Shown in pieces: positions 34,452 through 42,908 of a stretch of DNA of 64,000 bases. The notes beneath the pieces are model-generated. The model was given only the letters and a program-made list of their open reading frames with translations, searched no databases and was not told where the DNA came from. Source of the stretch: Fluviicoccus keumensis. Lineage in GTDB: Bacteria > Pseudomonadota > Gammaproteobacteria > Pseudomonadales > Moraxellaceae. The DNA is taken from NCBI RefSeq assembly GCF_004217445.1, contig NZ_SHKX01000011.1:151526-215525 (forward strand), in the 5' to 3' direction. Numbering within the stretch: the stretch's first letter is position 1; each line of letters starts with the position of its first letter. A program made the translations under genes and the position numbers.

Positions 34452-35387
34452 TCAGTCGCGGTGCCGGGGCTGGTCACCCAACGGCTTTTTCTTCTTTGCC
34501 GCTTCCTTGGCCGCCTTCTCGGCGCGTTTCTGCTCCACGATCACCAGTTCCTGCTCGATCATCTCCGGCGTTTCCAGGGTGACGCGGCCGATGACGATGT
34601 TGCGCAACTCCTGCAGCAGGATGTTGGAAATCTTGTGGAAGTCGACATGGCCGCCACTGCCCAGACAGCCGCGCTGACGGCCGATCATTTCCAGGAAATC
34701 CACTTCGCCTTCGGGCAGCACATCCAGCTTGAAGCGCTCCTTCATCTGTTCCGGATAGGCCTTCATCAGGAAGCCGACGGTGAACACCGCGACGTCATCG
34801 GCGCTCATCGCGGTTTCCTTGATGGCGCCGGTGGCGGCCAGGCGGTAGCCGCTGGGCACGTTCTCGATCTTCGGCCACAGGATGCCGGGCGTGTCGTAGA
34901 GCAGGATGCCGTTATTGAGGTTGATGCACTGCTGGCCCTTGGTGATGGCCGGTTCGTTGCCGGTCTTGGCGATCTGCTTGCCCGCCAGGATGTTGATGAT
35001 GGTGGACTTGCCGACGTTGGGGATGCCGGTGATCAGCACCGTGACGTTGCCCAGCGCGTTTTCCTTGCCCTTGAGGATGTTCTTGATCAGGCCGATCAGG
35101 CTGCGGATCTGCTCCGGACGTTGCGAGGTGACGGCAATGGCCTTCACGCCTTGCTGCTTTTCCCAGTGCGCCTGCCACAATGGGGTGACGTCGGGATCGG
35201 CCAGGTCGCTCTTGTTCAGCAGGCGGATCCACGGCTTCTTGCCGCGAAACTGCTCGATCACCGGATTGGAGCTGCTGTAGGGAATACGGGCGTCGACAAT
35301 CTCGATGATCAGGTCGACCTTGGGCAGCAGTTCCTTGATCTCGCGGATCGCCTTGTTCATGTGGCCGGGGAACCAGTTGATGCTCAT
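34452..35387 (-). CDS. rbgA: Ribosome biogenesis GTPase YlqF/RbgA
   Basis: The 311-residue circularly permuted GTPase has its G4 motif (NKSD) near residue 58, before the P-loop (GIPNVGKSTI) near residue 123 and the DTPG motif near residue 167. It starts MSINWFPGHMNKA, the YlqF/RbgA N terminus. It assists late assembly of the large ribosomal subunit. The C terminus is a Lys/Ala/Glu-rich tail (AEKAAKEAAKKKKP). It is divergent from leuC. Confidence 0.93.
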   Translation of the reverse strand: MSINWFPGHMNKAIREIKELLPKVDLIIEIVDARIPYSSSNPVIEQFRGKKPWIRLLNKSDLADPDVTPLWQAHWEKQQGVKAIAVTSQRPEQIRSLIGLIKNILKGKENALGNVTVLITGIPNVGKSTIINILAGKQIAKTGNEPAITKGQQCINLNNGILLYDTPGILWPKIENVPSGYRLAATGAIKETAMSADDVAVFTVGFLMKAYPEQMKERFKLDVLPEGEVDFLEMIGRQRGCLGSGGHVDFHKISNILLQELRNIVIGRVTLETPEMIEQELVIVEQKRAEKAAKEAAKKKKPLGDQPRHRD

Positions 35388-35583
35388 GGGGTCGCGCCTG
35401 CGTCGAAAGGAAATTAAGGGCGCATATTCTACCTGTTCCCCTGCGGCTTGGGGAAAGTAAGGTGGGAGCGGGCCATGTTTGATTCCATAAATCTATTCAA
35501 TCCATAAAAATTATAAAATTGTGTTATGAGGAGGGCGGTCATAAAATCCCCCTATCACCCGGCACTGCAAGGGGAATTCCGCC
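35388..35583. promoter_or_regulatory. Regulatory region upstream of leuCDB
   Basis: The 196-bp space is AT-rich between about 35478 and 35530, in contrast to its surroundings. It contains an 8-bp direct repeat TCCATAAA at 35484-35491 and 35501-35508 (17 bp apart) and several -10-like stretches such as TATAAAAT at 35512-35519. TTGATT (35479-35484) with CATAAA (35503-35508, spacer 18) is one possible promoter. No leucine-rich leader peptide was found. Confidence 0.5.
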
Positions 35584-37002
35584 ATGACCGCCAAGACGCT
35601 CTACGACAAATTATGGGATGACCACCTCGTCAAGCAACGCGACGACGGCTCCTGCCTCATCTACATCGACCGCCAGTTGCTGCACGAAGTGACCAGCCCG
35701 CAAGCCTTTGAAGGCCTGAAGCTGGCCGGTCGCCAGCCGTGGCGGCTCGACGCCAACATCGCCACGCCCGACCACAACGTGCCTACCGACAAGGAAGAGC
35801 GCACGCACGGCATCGCCGGCATCAAGGACGAAACCTCGCGCATCCAGGTGCAGACGCTGGATGACAACTGCAAGGAATTCGGCGTGGTCGAATTCGACAT
35901 CTTTGACGAGCGTCAGGGCATCGTCCACGTCGTCGGTCCGGAGCAGGGTCTCACCTTGCCGGGCATGACCGTGGTCTGCGGCGACTCGCATACCGCCACG
36001 CACGGCGCGTTCGCCTGCCTCGCGCACGGCATCGGCACCAGTGAAGTGGAACACGTGCTGGCCACGCAATGCCTGGTGCAGAAGAAGTCGAAGAACATGC
36101 TGATCCGCGTCAACGGCCAACTCGGCGCGGGCGTCACCGCGAAGGACGTGGTGCTGGCCATCATCGGCAAGATCGGTACCGCCGGCGGCACCGGCTACGC
36201 CATTGAGTTCGGCGGTCAGGTGTTCCGCGACATGAGCATGGAAGGCCGCATGACCGTCTGCAACATGGCCATCGAGGCCGGCGCGCGCGTCGGCATGGTG
36301 GCGGTGGATGAAAAGACCATCGAGTACTTCCGCGGCAAGCCCTTCGCGCCTAAGGCCGACCAGTGGGATGCCGCCGTGGCTTACTGGCAAACGCTGGTGT
36401 CTGATGACGGCGCGCATTTCGACGCCATCATCGACATTGACGGCGCCGCCATCGAGCCGCAAGTGTCGTGGGGCACTTCGCCGGAAATGGTGTTGCCCGT
36501 GACCGCGACCCTGCCCGCGCTGGCCACCGCCGCCGACGCCGTGCAGCGCAATTCCTGGGAGCGCGCCTACCAGTACATGGGCCTGACCCCGGAAGCGCCG
36601 GTCACCGCGATCAAGCTCGACCGCGTATTCATCGGCTCCTGCACCAACTCGCGCATCGAAGACCTGCGCGCCGCCGCCGCCGTGATCAAGGGCCGCTCCG
36701 TGGCTGCCTCGGTCAAGCAGGCGATGGTGGTGCCGGGTTCCGGTCTGGTAAAGAAGCAGGCCGAGGCGGAAGGGCTGGACAAGGTCTTTGTCGCCGCCGG
36801 TTTCGAATGGCGCGAGCCGGGTTGCTCGATGTGCCTGGCCATGAACGCCGACAAGCTGATGTCCGGCGAGCATTGCGCCTCCACGTCCAACCGCAACTTC
36901 GAAGGACGCCAGGGCAACGGCGGCCGCACCCACCTGGTCAGTCCGGCCATGGCGGCGGCGGCGGCGATTGCCGGCCACTTTGTTGACGTACGTCATTTCT
37001 GA
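35584..37002 (+). CDS. leuC: 3-isopropylmalate dehydratase large subunit
   Basis: The 472-residue aconitase-family subunit has the iron-sulfur cysteines in IGSCTNSRIEDLRAA and WREPGCSMCLAMN, and the substrate motif VCGDSHTATHGAFACLAHGIGTSEVEHVLATQ. With LeuD it isomerises 2-isopropylmalate to 3-isopropylmalate in leucine synthesis. A GGGGAATTCCGCC stretch lies before the ATG. leuD follows after 13 bp. Confidence 0.97.
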   Translation: MTAKTLYDKLWDDHLVKQRDDGSCLIYIDRQLLHEVTSPQAFEGLKLAGRQPWRLDANIATPDHNVPTDKEERTHGIAGIKDETSRIQVQTLDDNCKEFGVVEFDIFDERQGIVHVVGPEQGLTLPGMTVVCGDSHTATHGAFACLAHGIGTSEVEHVLATQCLVQKKSKNMLIRVNGQLGAGVTAKDVVLAIIGKIGTAGGTGYAIEFGGQVFRDMSMEGRMTVCNMAIEAGARVGMVAVDEKTIEYFRGKPFAPKADQWDAAVAYWQTLVSDDGAHFDAIIDIDGAAIEPQVSWGTSPEMVLPVTATLPALATAADAVQRNSWERAYQYMGLTPEAPVTAIKLDRVFIGSCTNSRIEDLRAAAAVIKGRSVAASVKQAMVVPGSGLVKKQAEAEGLDKVFVAAGFEWREPGCSMCLAMNADKLMSGEHCASTSNRNFEGRQGNGGRTHLVSPAMAAAAAIAGHFVDVRHF

Positions 37003-37015
37003 CAGGAGCACGACC

Positions 37016-37663
37016 ATGCAAGCATTTACCGTTGTCACCGGCGTGGCGGCTCCGCTGGATCGCGCCAACGTCGACACCGACCAGATCATTCCCAAGCAAT
37101 TCCTGAAGTCGATCAAGCGCAGCGGCTTTGGCGTCAACCTCTTTGACGAGTGGCGTTACCTGGACGAAGGCTACCCCGGACAGGACTGCTCCAAGCGTGC
37201 GCTGAACACGGAATTCGTGCTCAACCAGCCGCGTTACCAAGGCGCGAAGGTATTGCTGGCCCGCCAGAACTTCGGTTGCGGCTCCAGCCGCGAGCACGCG
37301 CCGTGGGCGCTGGACGAATACGGCTTCCGCGCCGTCATCGCCTCCAGCTTCGCCGACATCTTCTTCAACAACTGTTTCAAGAACGGTCTGTTGCCGGTGA
37401 TCCTGCCGGAAGATCAGGTCGACATCCTGTTCAAGGAGTGCGAGGCGACCGAAGGCTACCAGCTCACCGTTGATCTGGAAAAACTGCAGGTGATCCGACC
37501 GAACGGCGAGGCCTTCAGCTTCAGCGTCGATAACTTCCGCCGTCATTGCCTGTTGAACGGCCTGGATGACATCGGCCTGACGCTGCAAGTGGCCGACGAC
37601 ATCCATGCCTTTGAGGCCAAGGCCCGCGCAGCGCGGCCGTGGGTGTTCAACGCCCTGCGTTAA
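37016..37663 (+). CDS. leuD: 3-isopropylmalate dehydratase small subunit
   Basis: The 215-residue swivel-domain subunit has VDTDQIIPKQFLK near residue 22 and FGCGSSREHAPWAL near residue 87, the LeuD signature. The ATG at 37016 follows a good GACAGGAG ribosome-binding site; a longer reading into leuC is not supported. It forms the active site with LeuC. Confidence 0.97.
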   Translation: MQAFTVVTGVAAPLDRANVDTDQIIPKQFLKSIKRSGFGVNLFDEWRYLDEGYPGQDCSKRALNTEFVLNQPRYQGAKVLLARQNFGCGSSREHAPWALDEYGFRAVIASSFADIFFNNCFKNGLLPVILPEDQVDILFKECEATEGYQLTVDLEKLQVIRPNGEAFSFSVDNFRRHCLLNGLDDIGLTLQVADDIHAFEAKARAARPWVFNALR

Positions 37664-37747
37664 GCGAATGGCGGGCGCGCGCGGCGCGCCCTGGCTCCCC
37701 GAATTTCAAACCGCGATGCGCTAAGGCGCATCCCCTGGAAGAAAGAC

Positions 37748-38821
<1,074 letters not shown>

Positions 38822-38837
38822 AGACGCAACCCTCCTG

Positions 38838-38990
38838 TCCGTAGCCAATGTTTGAGCCACACGACAGGAATCAGCGGAAGGTCGAAGTCGCGCACGGCGG
38901 TTCAGCAGAGAGCTGACCGCGCGCGAGTTTGGCGAAGGACAACGGTTTTGCCTACTTTTGCCAAGACAAAAGTAGGGCCCGCGGCAGGCG
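38838..38990 (+). repeat. Dispersed palindromic repeat, copy A (leuB-asd gap)
   Basis: This stretch shares high similarity with 57041-57189. The best part runs from gcgcgagtttggcgaaggac to the end and holds a perfect 10-bp stem CCTACTTTTG (38951-38960) / CAAAAGTAGG (38967-38976), followed by ggcccgcggcaggcg. The left part (tccg-agcca-tgt--gagccaca) is weaker but in register. Similar elements are common in intergenic DNA of some Proteobacteria. Confidence 0.85.
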
Positions 38991-39052
38991 GATGACGGTA
39001 GCCATACCGACCCGCCACCGCATACCCGAACACACGAATTGAGGAACACAAA

Positions 39053-40159
39053 ATGCGAGTAGGTCTTGTAGGCTGGCGCGGCATGGTCGGCTCCGTACTG
39101 ATGCAACGCATGGTCGAAGAAAACGACTTCGCCCACTTCGAACCCTATTACTTCACCACCAGCAGCGTCGGCGGCGCTTCCCCGTCCTTCGGCGGCAAGA
39201 CCGCCCCGGCGCTGATGGACGCCAAGGACATCGACGCCCTCAAGTCCATGGACGTCATCCTCACCTGCCAGGGCGGCGACTACACCGGCGAAGTCTTCCC
39301 CAAGCTGCGCGCCGCCGGCTGGAACGGCTACTGGATCGACGCCGCGTCGTCGCTGCGCATGGAAAATGACGCCATCATCGTCCTTGATCCGGTCAACCTG
39401 AACGTCATCAAGGACGGTCTGGCCAAGGGCATCAAGAACTACATCGGCGGCAATTGCACCAACTCCATCATGCTGATGGGCATGGGCGGCCTGTTCCACG
39501 CTGGTCTGGTCGACTGGATCAGCTCCATGACCTATCAGGCAGCCTCCGGCGGCGGCGCCAACCACATGCGCGAACTGCTGAAGGGCATGGGCGTCATCCA
39601 TTCGGCCGTCGAAGCCGAACTGGCGACTCCGTCCTCCGCCATCCTCGATATCGACCGCAAGGTCGCCCAATGCATCCGTGAAGACGTGCCCACCGAATTC
39701 TTCGGTGCGCCGCTGGCGGGCGGCCTGATCCCCTGGATCGACAAGCAGCTCGACAACGGCCAGTCCAAGGAAGAGTGGAAGGGGCAGGCGGAAGTCAACA
39801 AGATCCTCGGCACCGCCAGCACCATTCCGGTGGACGGCCTGTGCGTGCGTATCGGCGCCATGCGCTGCCACAGCCTCGCCTTGACCGTGAAGCTGAAGAA
39901 GGACTTGCCGCTCAGCGAGATTGAATCAATCATCAAGTCCGGCAATCCGTGGGTGAAGTGGGTGCCGAACGACCGTGAAATCTCGGTCAAGGAACTGACC
40001 CCGGCCTCGATTACCGGCAAGCTCGACATCGGCGTCGGCCGTGTGCGCAAGCTGAACATGGGTCCGGAATACATTTCCGCCTTCGTGATCGGCGACCAAC
40101 TGCTGTGGGGCGCCGCCGAACCGCTGCGCCGCATGCTGCGCCTGCTGATCGCCGCCTGA
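39053..40159 (+). CDS. asd: Aspartate-semialdehyde dehydrogenase
   Basis: The 368-residue enzyme starts VGLVGWRGMVGSVLMQRM (NADP site) and has the catalytic cysteine in GGNCTNSIMLMGMGGLFHAGLV, followed by RIGAMRCHSLALTVKL. It reduces aspartyl phosphate to the semialdehyde, the branch point to lysine, threonine and methionine. TTGAGGAACACAAA supplies the ribosome-binding site. A terminator follows it. Confidence 0.96.
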   Translation: MRVGLVGWRGMVGSVLMQRMVEENDFAHFEPYYFTTSSVGGASPSFGGKTAPALMDAKDIDALKSMDVILTCQGGDYTGEVFPKLRAAGWNGYWIDAASSLRMENDAIIVLDPVNLNVIKDGLAKGIKNYIGGNCTNSIMLMGMGGLFHAGLVDWISSMTYQAASGGGANHMRELLKGMGVIHSAVEAELATPSSAILDIDRKVAQCIREDVPTEFFGAPLAGGLIPWIDKQLDNGQSKEEWKGQAEVNKILGTASTIPVDGLCVRIGAMRCHSLALTVKLKKDLPLSEIESIIKSGNPWVKWVPNDREISVKELTPASITGKLDIGVGRVRKLNMGPEYISAFVIGDQLLWGAAEPLRRMLRLLIAA

Positions 40160-40176
40160 GCGGTTATCGGTCCGAC

Positions 40177-40207
40177 AAGGGCGTCCCGGTGACGCCCTTT
40201 GTTTTTT
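40177..40207 (+). terminator. Rho-independent terminator after asd
   Basis: AAGGGCGTC (40177-40185) pairs with GACGCCCTT (40191-40199) around a five-base loop and is followed by ttgttttttg. Confidence 0.9.
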
Positions 40208-40314
40208 GTCCTGCTTTCACGCTTGATTTCCAGCGCCAAACTCCCCACTCTTTCCGCACGTTCCACCCCGGCTCGCACGAACCGGAATTCTTATGGCCCG
40301 ATGCAGGAATGCCC

Positions 40315-41316
40315 ATGAAAGCGCTCGTACTCACCAGCAAAGAAGACGGTGTCGTCTTCAATCCCGATTATCCCAAGCCCGCCGCCGGTTCCGGTGAAGT
40401 GCTGGTCAAGGTCAAGGCCGCCGCGCTCAACCACCGTGATGTCTGGATCACCAAGGGCATGTACGCGGGCATCAAGTATCCGACCATCCTCGGTTCCGAT
40501 GGCGTCGGCGAAGTGGTGGCGGTGGGCGAGGGGGTTGATGACGCCCTGATCGGCCAGGAAGTGATCCTCAATCCGAATGTGGGCTGGGGCGACAATCCCC
40601 GGCACCAGCTGCGCTCCTACAGCATCCTCGGCTTGCCGAAGGACGGCACGCTGGCGGAATACGTGGTGGTCGACGCCGACCGCGTTCGCGCCAAGCCCGG
40701 GCACCTGCTGATCGAACAAGCGGCCGCCTTGCCGCTGGCAGGCATGACCGCCTACCGCGCCCTGTTCGGCCGCGCCGGTCTGCAACCGCATGAAAAAGTG
40801 CTGATCAGCGGTGTTGGCGGCGGCGTGGCGTTGTTTGCCCTGCAGTTCGCCGTGGCGTGCGGCGCGCAGGTGTTCGTGACGTCCGGCAGCGAGGACAAGA
40901 TTTCTCGGGCCATCGCCATGGGCGCCAAGGCCGGAGCCAATTACAAGGAAGAAGGCTGGCAGAAGGCCTTCGCCAAGGCGCACGGGGAAATGGACGTGAT
41001 CATCGACAGCGCGGGTGGTAACGGCTTCGCCGCGCTGGTCGATCTGGTGGCTTTCGGCGGCCGTATCGCGTTCTATGGCGGCGGCCAGGGCAATATCAAC
41101 AATCTCAATCCACAGAAGCTGTTCTGGAAGCAGGCCAGCATCCTCGGTTCAACCATGGGCAGCGATCAGGAGTTTTCCGCCATGGTCGATTTTGTGGAAA
41201 AGCACCAGATCGTGCCGGTCGTCGACAGTGTCTATACGCTGGTAAACGGCAAGGCCGCCTTCGAGCACATGGCGAACGGCGCGCAGTTCGGCAAGATTGT
41301 GGTCAGTATCGCCTGA
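40315..41316 (+). CDS. Medium-chain dehydrogenase/reductase (zinc-type or quinone-oxidoreductase-like)
   Basis: The 333-residue MDR protein has the GroES-like N-terminal domain (LNHRDVWITKGMYAGIKYPTILGSDGVGEVVAVG) and a Rossmann domain with the motif SGVGGGVALFALQFAVACG. The catalytic-zinc cysteine position is His-Arg-Asp-Val-Trp instead of Cys, and the structural-zinc cysteines are absent, so it looks like a zinc-independent NADPH:quinone oxidoreductase or enoyl reductase. The substrate is unknown. ATG 40315 is favoured by AGGA six bases upstream; ATG 40309 would add two residues. Confidence 0.83.
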   Translation: MKALVLTSKEDGVVFNPDYPKPAAGSGEVLVKVKAAALNHRDVWITKGMYAGIKYPTILGSDGVGEVVAVGEGVDDALIGQEVILNPNVGWGDNPRHQLRSYSILGLPKDGTLAEYVVVDADRVRAKPGHLLIEQAAALPLAGMTAYRALFGRAGLQPHEKVLISGVGGGVALFALQFAVACGAQVFVTSGSEDKISRAIAMGAKAGANYKEEGWQKAFAKAHGEMDVIIDSAGGNGFAALVDLVAFGGRIAFYGGGQGNINNLNPQKLFWKQASILGSTMGSDQEFSAMVDFVEKHQIVPVVDSVYTLVNGKAAFEHMANGAQFGKIVVSIA

Positions 41317-41323
41317 GTCAGTC

Positions 41324-41356
41324 CGGCGCCCGTATCCGCTCCGGATACGGGCGCCG
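41324..41356. terminator. 15-bp perfect hairpin between convergent genes
   Basis: Arms 41324-41338 and 41342-41356 are perfectly complementary with a three-base loop, just after the MDR stop codon and just before the anti-sigma stop codon on the other strand. There is no long U-tract, but stem strength and position support a shared terminator. Confidence 0.7.
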
Positions 41357-41357
41357 T

Positions 41358-42047
41358 TCAGATTTTCAGCACCGGTTTGCCGCTGCCGATCACCGGTCCG
41401 GTCGGCAGGCCGGTTGGCGAACCACCGGACGGCTCCACGCTGATCGCCAGCGTGCCGGCCATCGCCAGTCGTTGCACGCCTTGGTCGGATAGCTCCACCT
41501 CGGCCGTTTTTCCGTTCATGCGCAGCAAGCCCAGCGATACGGGCGCTTTGCCGTCCGGGATAGCCCATAATTCCAGTGCTTTGTCCTTGTCGACCGCGAC
41601 CGGAAACAGGGTGGCGATGCTCAGGCGTTGATGCGGTTCATCCAGTCGGACCAACCAGTTGGGCTTTCCTTCCGGAGTACTGATCACGGCAAGCTCCAGG
41701 AGTGGCGCCGGGGCGGGACGCAGGACGACGAACGTGAGCAGCATCAGGGCGGCGGCTGTTGCCCCGAAAGCCCAGCCGCGCCAGAACGCCAGGCTGAAGA
41801 AGGGCTCCGGCTCGAAGTCGCCGCCGACGCGGGCGCGGATGTTGGCCCAAACCTGTTCGGGCGGGGCATGCGGGGGGAGGGCGTTCGCCCACGGGTTCAG
41901 GCGGGTTTCCCACGCACGGGTAATCCGTTGCCACTCAGGGTCTTTGGCCATCAAGGCGATAAATCTGTCCCGGGCCTTGCCTTGCAGGGTGCCCAGCACA
42001 TATTCCGCCGCCAGCCGGTGCCGCAGTTCAGGGTGATCGTATTTCAT
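41358..42047 (-). CDS. Anti-sigma factor (RskA-like)
   Basis: The 229-residue protein has an N-terminal cytoplasmic part with LRHRLAAEYVLGTLQGKAR and an RFxxL-type helix, one membrane helix near residues 95-115 (GWAFGATAAALMLLTFVVL), and a C-terminal RskA-like periplasmic domain (ALELWAIPDGKAPVSLGLL). It should hold the ECF sigma factor at the membrane until a signal frees it. The ATG at 42047 overlaps the sigma stop codon as ATGA; a GTG at 42059 would add four residues. Confidence 0.88.
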   Translation of the reverse strand: MKYDHPELRHRLAAEYVLGTLQGKARDRFIALMAKDPEWQRITRAWETRLNPWANALPPHAPPEQVWANIRARVGGDFEPEPFFSLAFWRGWAFGATAAALMLLTFVVLRPAPAPLLELAVISTPEGKPNWLVRLDEPHQRLSIATLFPVAVDKDKALELWAIPDGKAPVSLGLLRMNGKTAEVELSDQGVQRLAMAGTLAISVEPSGGSPTGLPTGPVIGSGKPVLKI

Positions 42048-42589
42048 GTCTGCATGCACTGCCGCAGTTGTACCAGCCCGCGCCGGATCCGGGCCTTGAC
42101 GGTGCCCAAGGGGGTGTCAAGACGCCCGGCCAGTTCGGTGTGGCTCAGTCCTTCAAAAAAAGCCAGCGCCAGCGACTCCTGCTGGTGCACATCCAGTTGC
42201 TCGAGACACCGCGCCAGCGCCTTGCTGTCCTGATCCGTCATCAAGTGGTGCAGGGGCGTCGGCAGGTCCGAGGCAATCTTCGACCAGCTTTCATCATCCG
42301 GTTGCACCAGTCGGCGGTCGCTTTGTCGCAACCGGTCAATGCAGCGGTTGCGGATGATAGTGTTCAGCCAGGTCTGGACGGTGCCGCGCTCGGGGTTGTA
42401 AGTCCGTGCACTGTGCCACAGGCCGACATAAGTGTCCTGCAGGACCTCTTCCGCCTCATCGCGCCGTCTCAGCAACCCCAGCGCAATCGCGTACAGGCGC
42501 GGGGAGGTGGCGTCATAAAAATGCCTGAAAGCCTGTCGGTCGCCCAGGCTGATTCGCGACAACAGGTAGGCGGTATCCACAGTCCTCAT
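42044..42589 (-). CDS. ECF-type RNA polymerase sigma factor
   Basis: The 181-residue protein has region 2 (FYDATSPRLYAIALGLLRRRDEAEEVLQDTYVGLW, then TWLNTIIRNRCIDRLR) and region 4 (SLALAFFEGLSHTELAGRLDTPLGTVKARIRRGLVQLRQ). With the RskA-like partner coupled by ATGA it resembles the SigK/RpoE-like group. The regulon is unknown. A GAGGT Shine-Dalgarno lies before the ATG. It is divergent from fimV across a 319-bp gap. Confidence 0.92.
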   Translation of the reverse strand: MRTVDTAYLLSRISLGDRQAFRHFYDATSPRLYAIALGLLRRRDEAEEVLQDTYVGLWHSARTYNPERGTVQTWLNTIIRNRCIDRLRQSDRRLVQPDDESWSKIASDLPTPLHHLMTDQDSKALARCLEQLDVHQQESLALAFFEGLSHTELAGRLDTPLGTVKARIRRGLVQLRQCMQT

Positions 42590-42908
42590 TCAACCTCGCT
42601 GTAAATCCGTTCGGGCGACATCGGATGGCCGCCCCCCACAATACCCCAAGCGCAGGCCGGCTGTGAACAGTGCTTGATCAATGGCGGTCACGCGGCGCAT
42701 ATACGGTCGATACCGGCAAAAACCGGAAAATGACCAGCCTTTGGCAATCCACAAGAAATAAAGGGCCGAAAATCCTTTAGTGATTGCGAGTTACAGAAGC
42801 CTTGTGATAAAAAACAGTAAAAATTTACAGGCTTTGGCCGGAGTTTACCGGTCTGGTCTCGGGGTTCTCCCCGTCAACGTCAAGAATAACCAGCAAAGGA
42901 AACAAATA
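42590..42908. promoter_or_regulatory. Divergent intergenic region between the sigma factor gene and fimV
   Basis: The 319-bp space holds no convincing gene; an in-frame upstream extension of fimV exists but lacks a start signal and a signal peptide. A weak fimV promoter candidate is TTGATC (42674-42679) with CATATA (42698-42703), spacer 18. No clear dyad was seen. Confidence 0.35.

Noticed and set aside
35526..35583. leu leader peptide and attenuator
   Set aside because: The short frame from the ATG at 35526 has no run of leucine codons, and no terminator/antiterminator pair was seen.
42780..42908. N-terminal extension of fimV
   Set aside because: The 43 extra residues precede a clean signal peptide, and ATG 42909 has a good ribosome-binding site.
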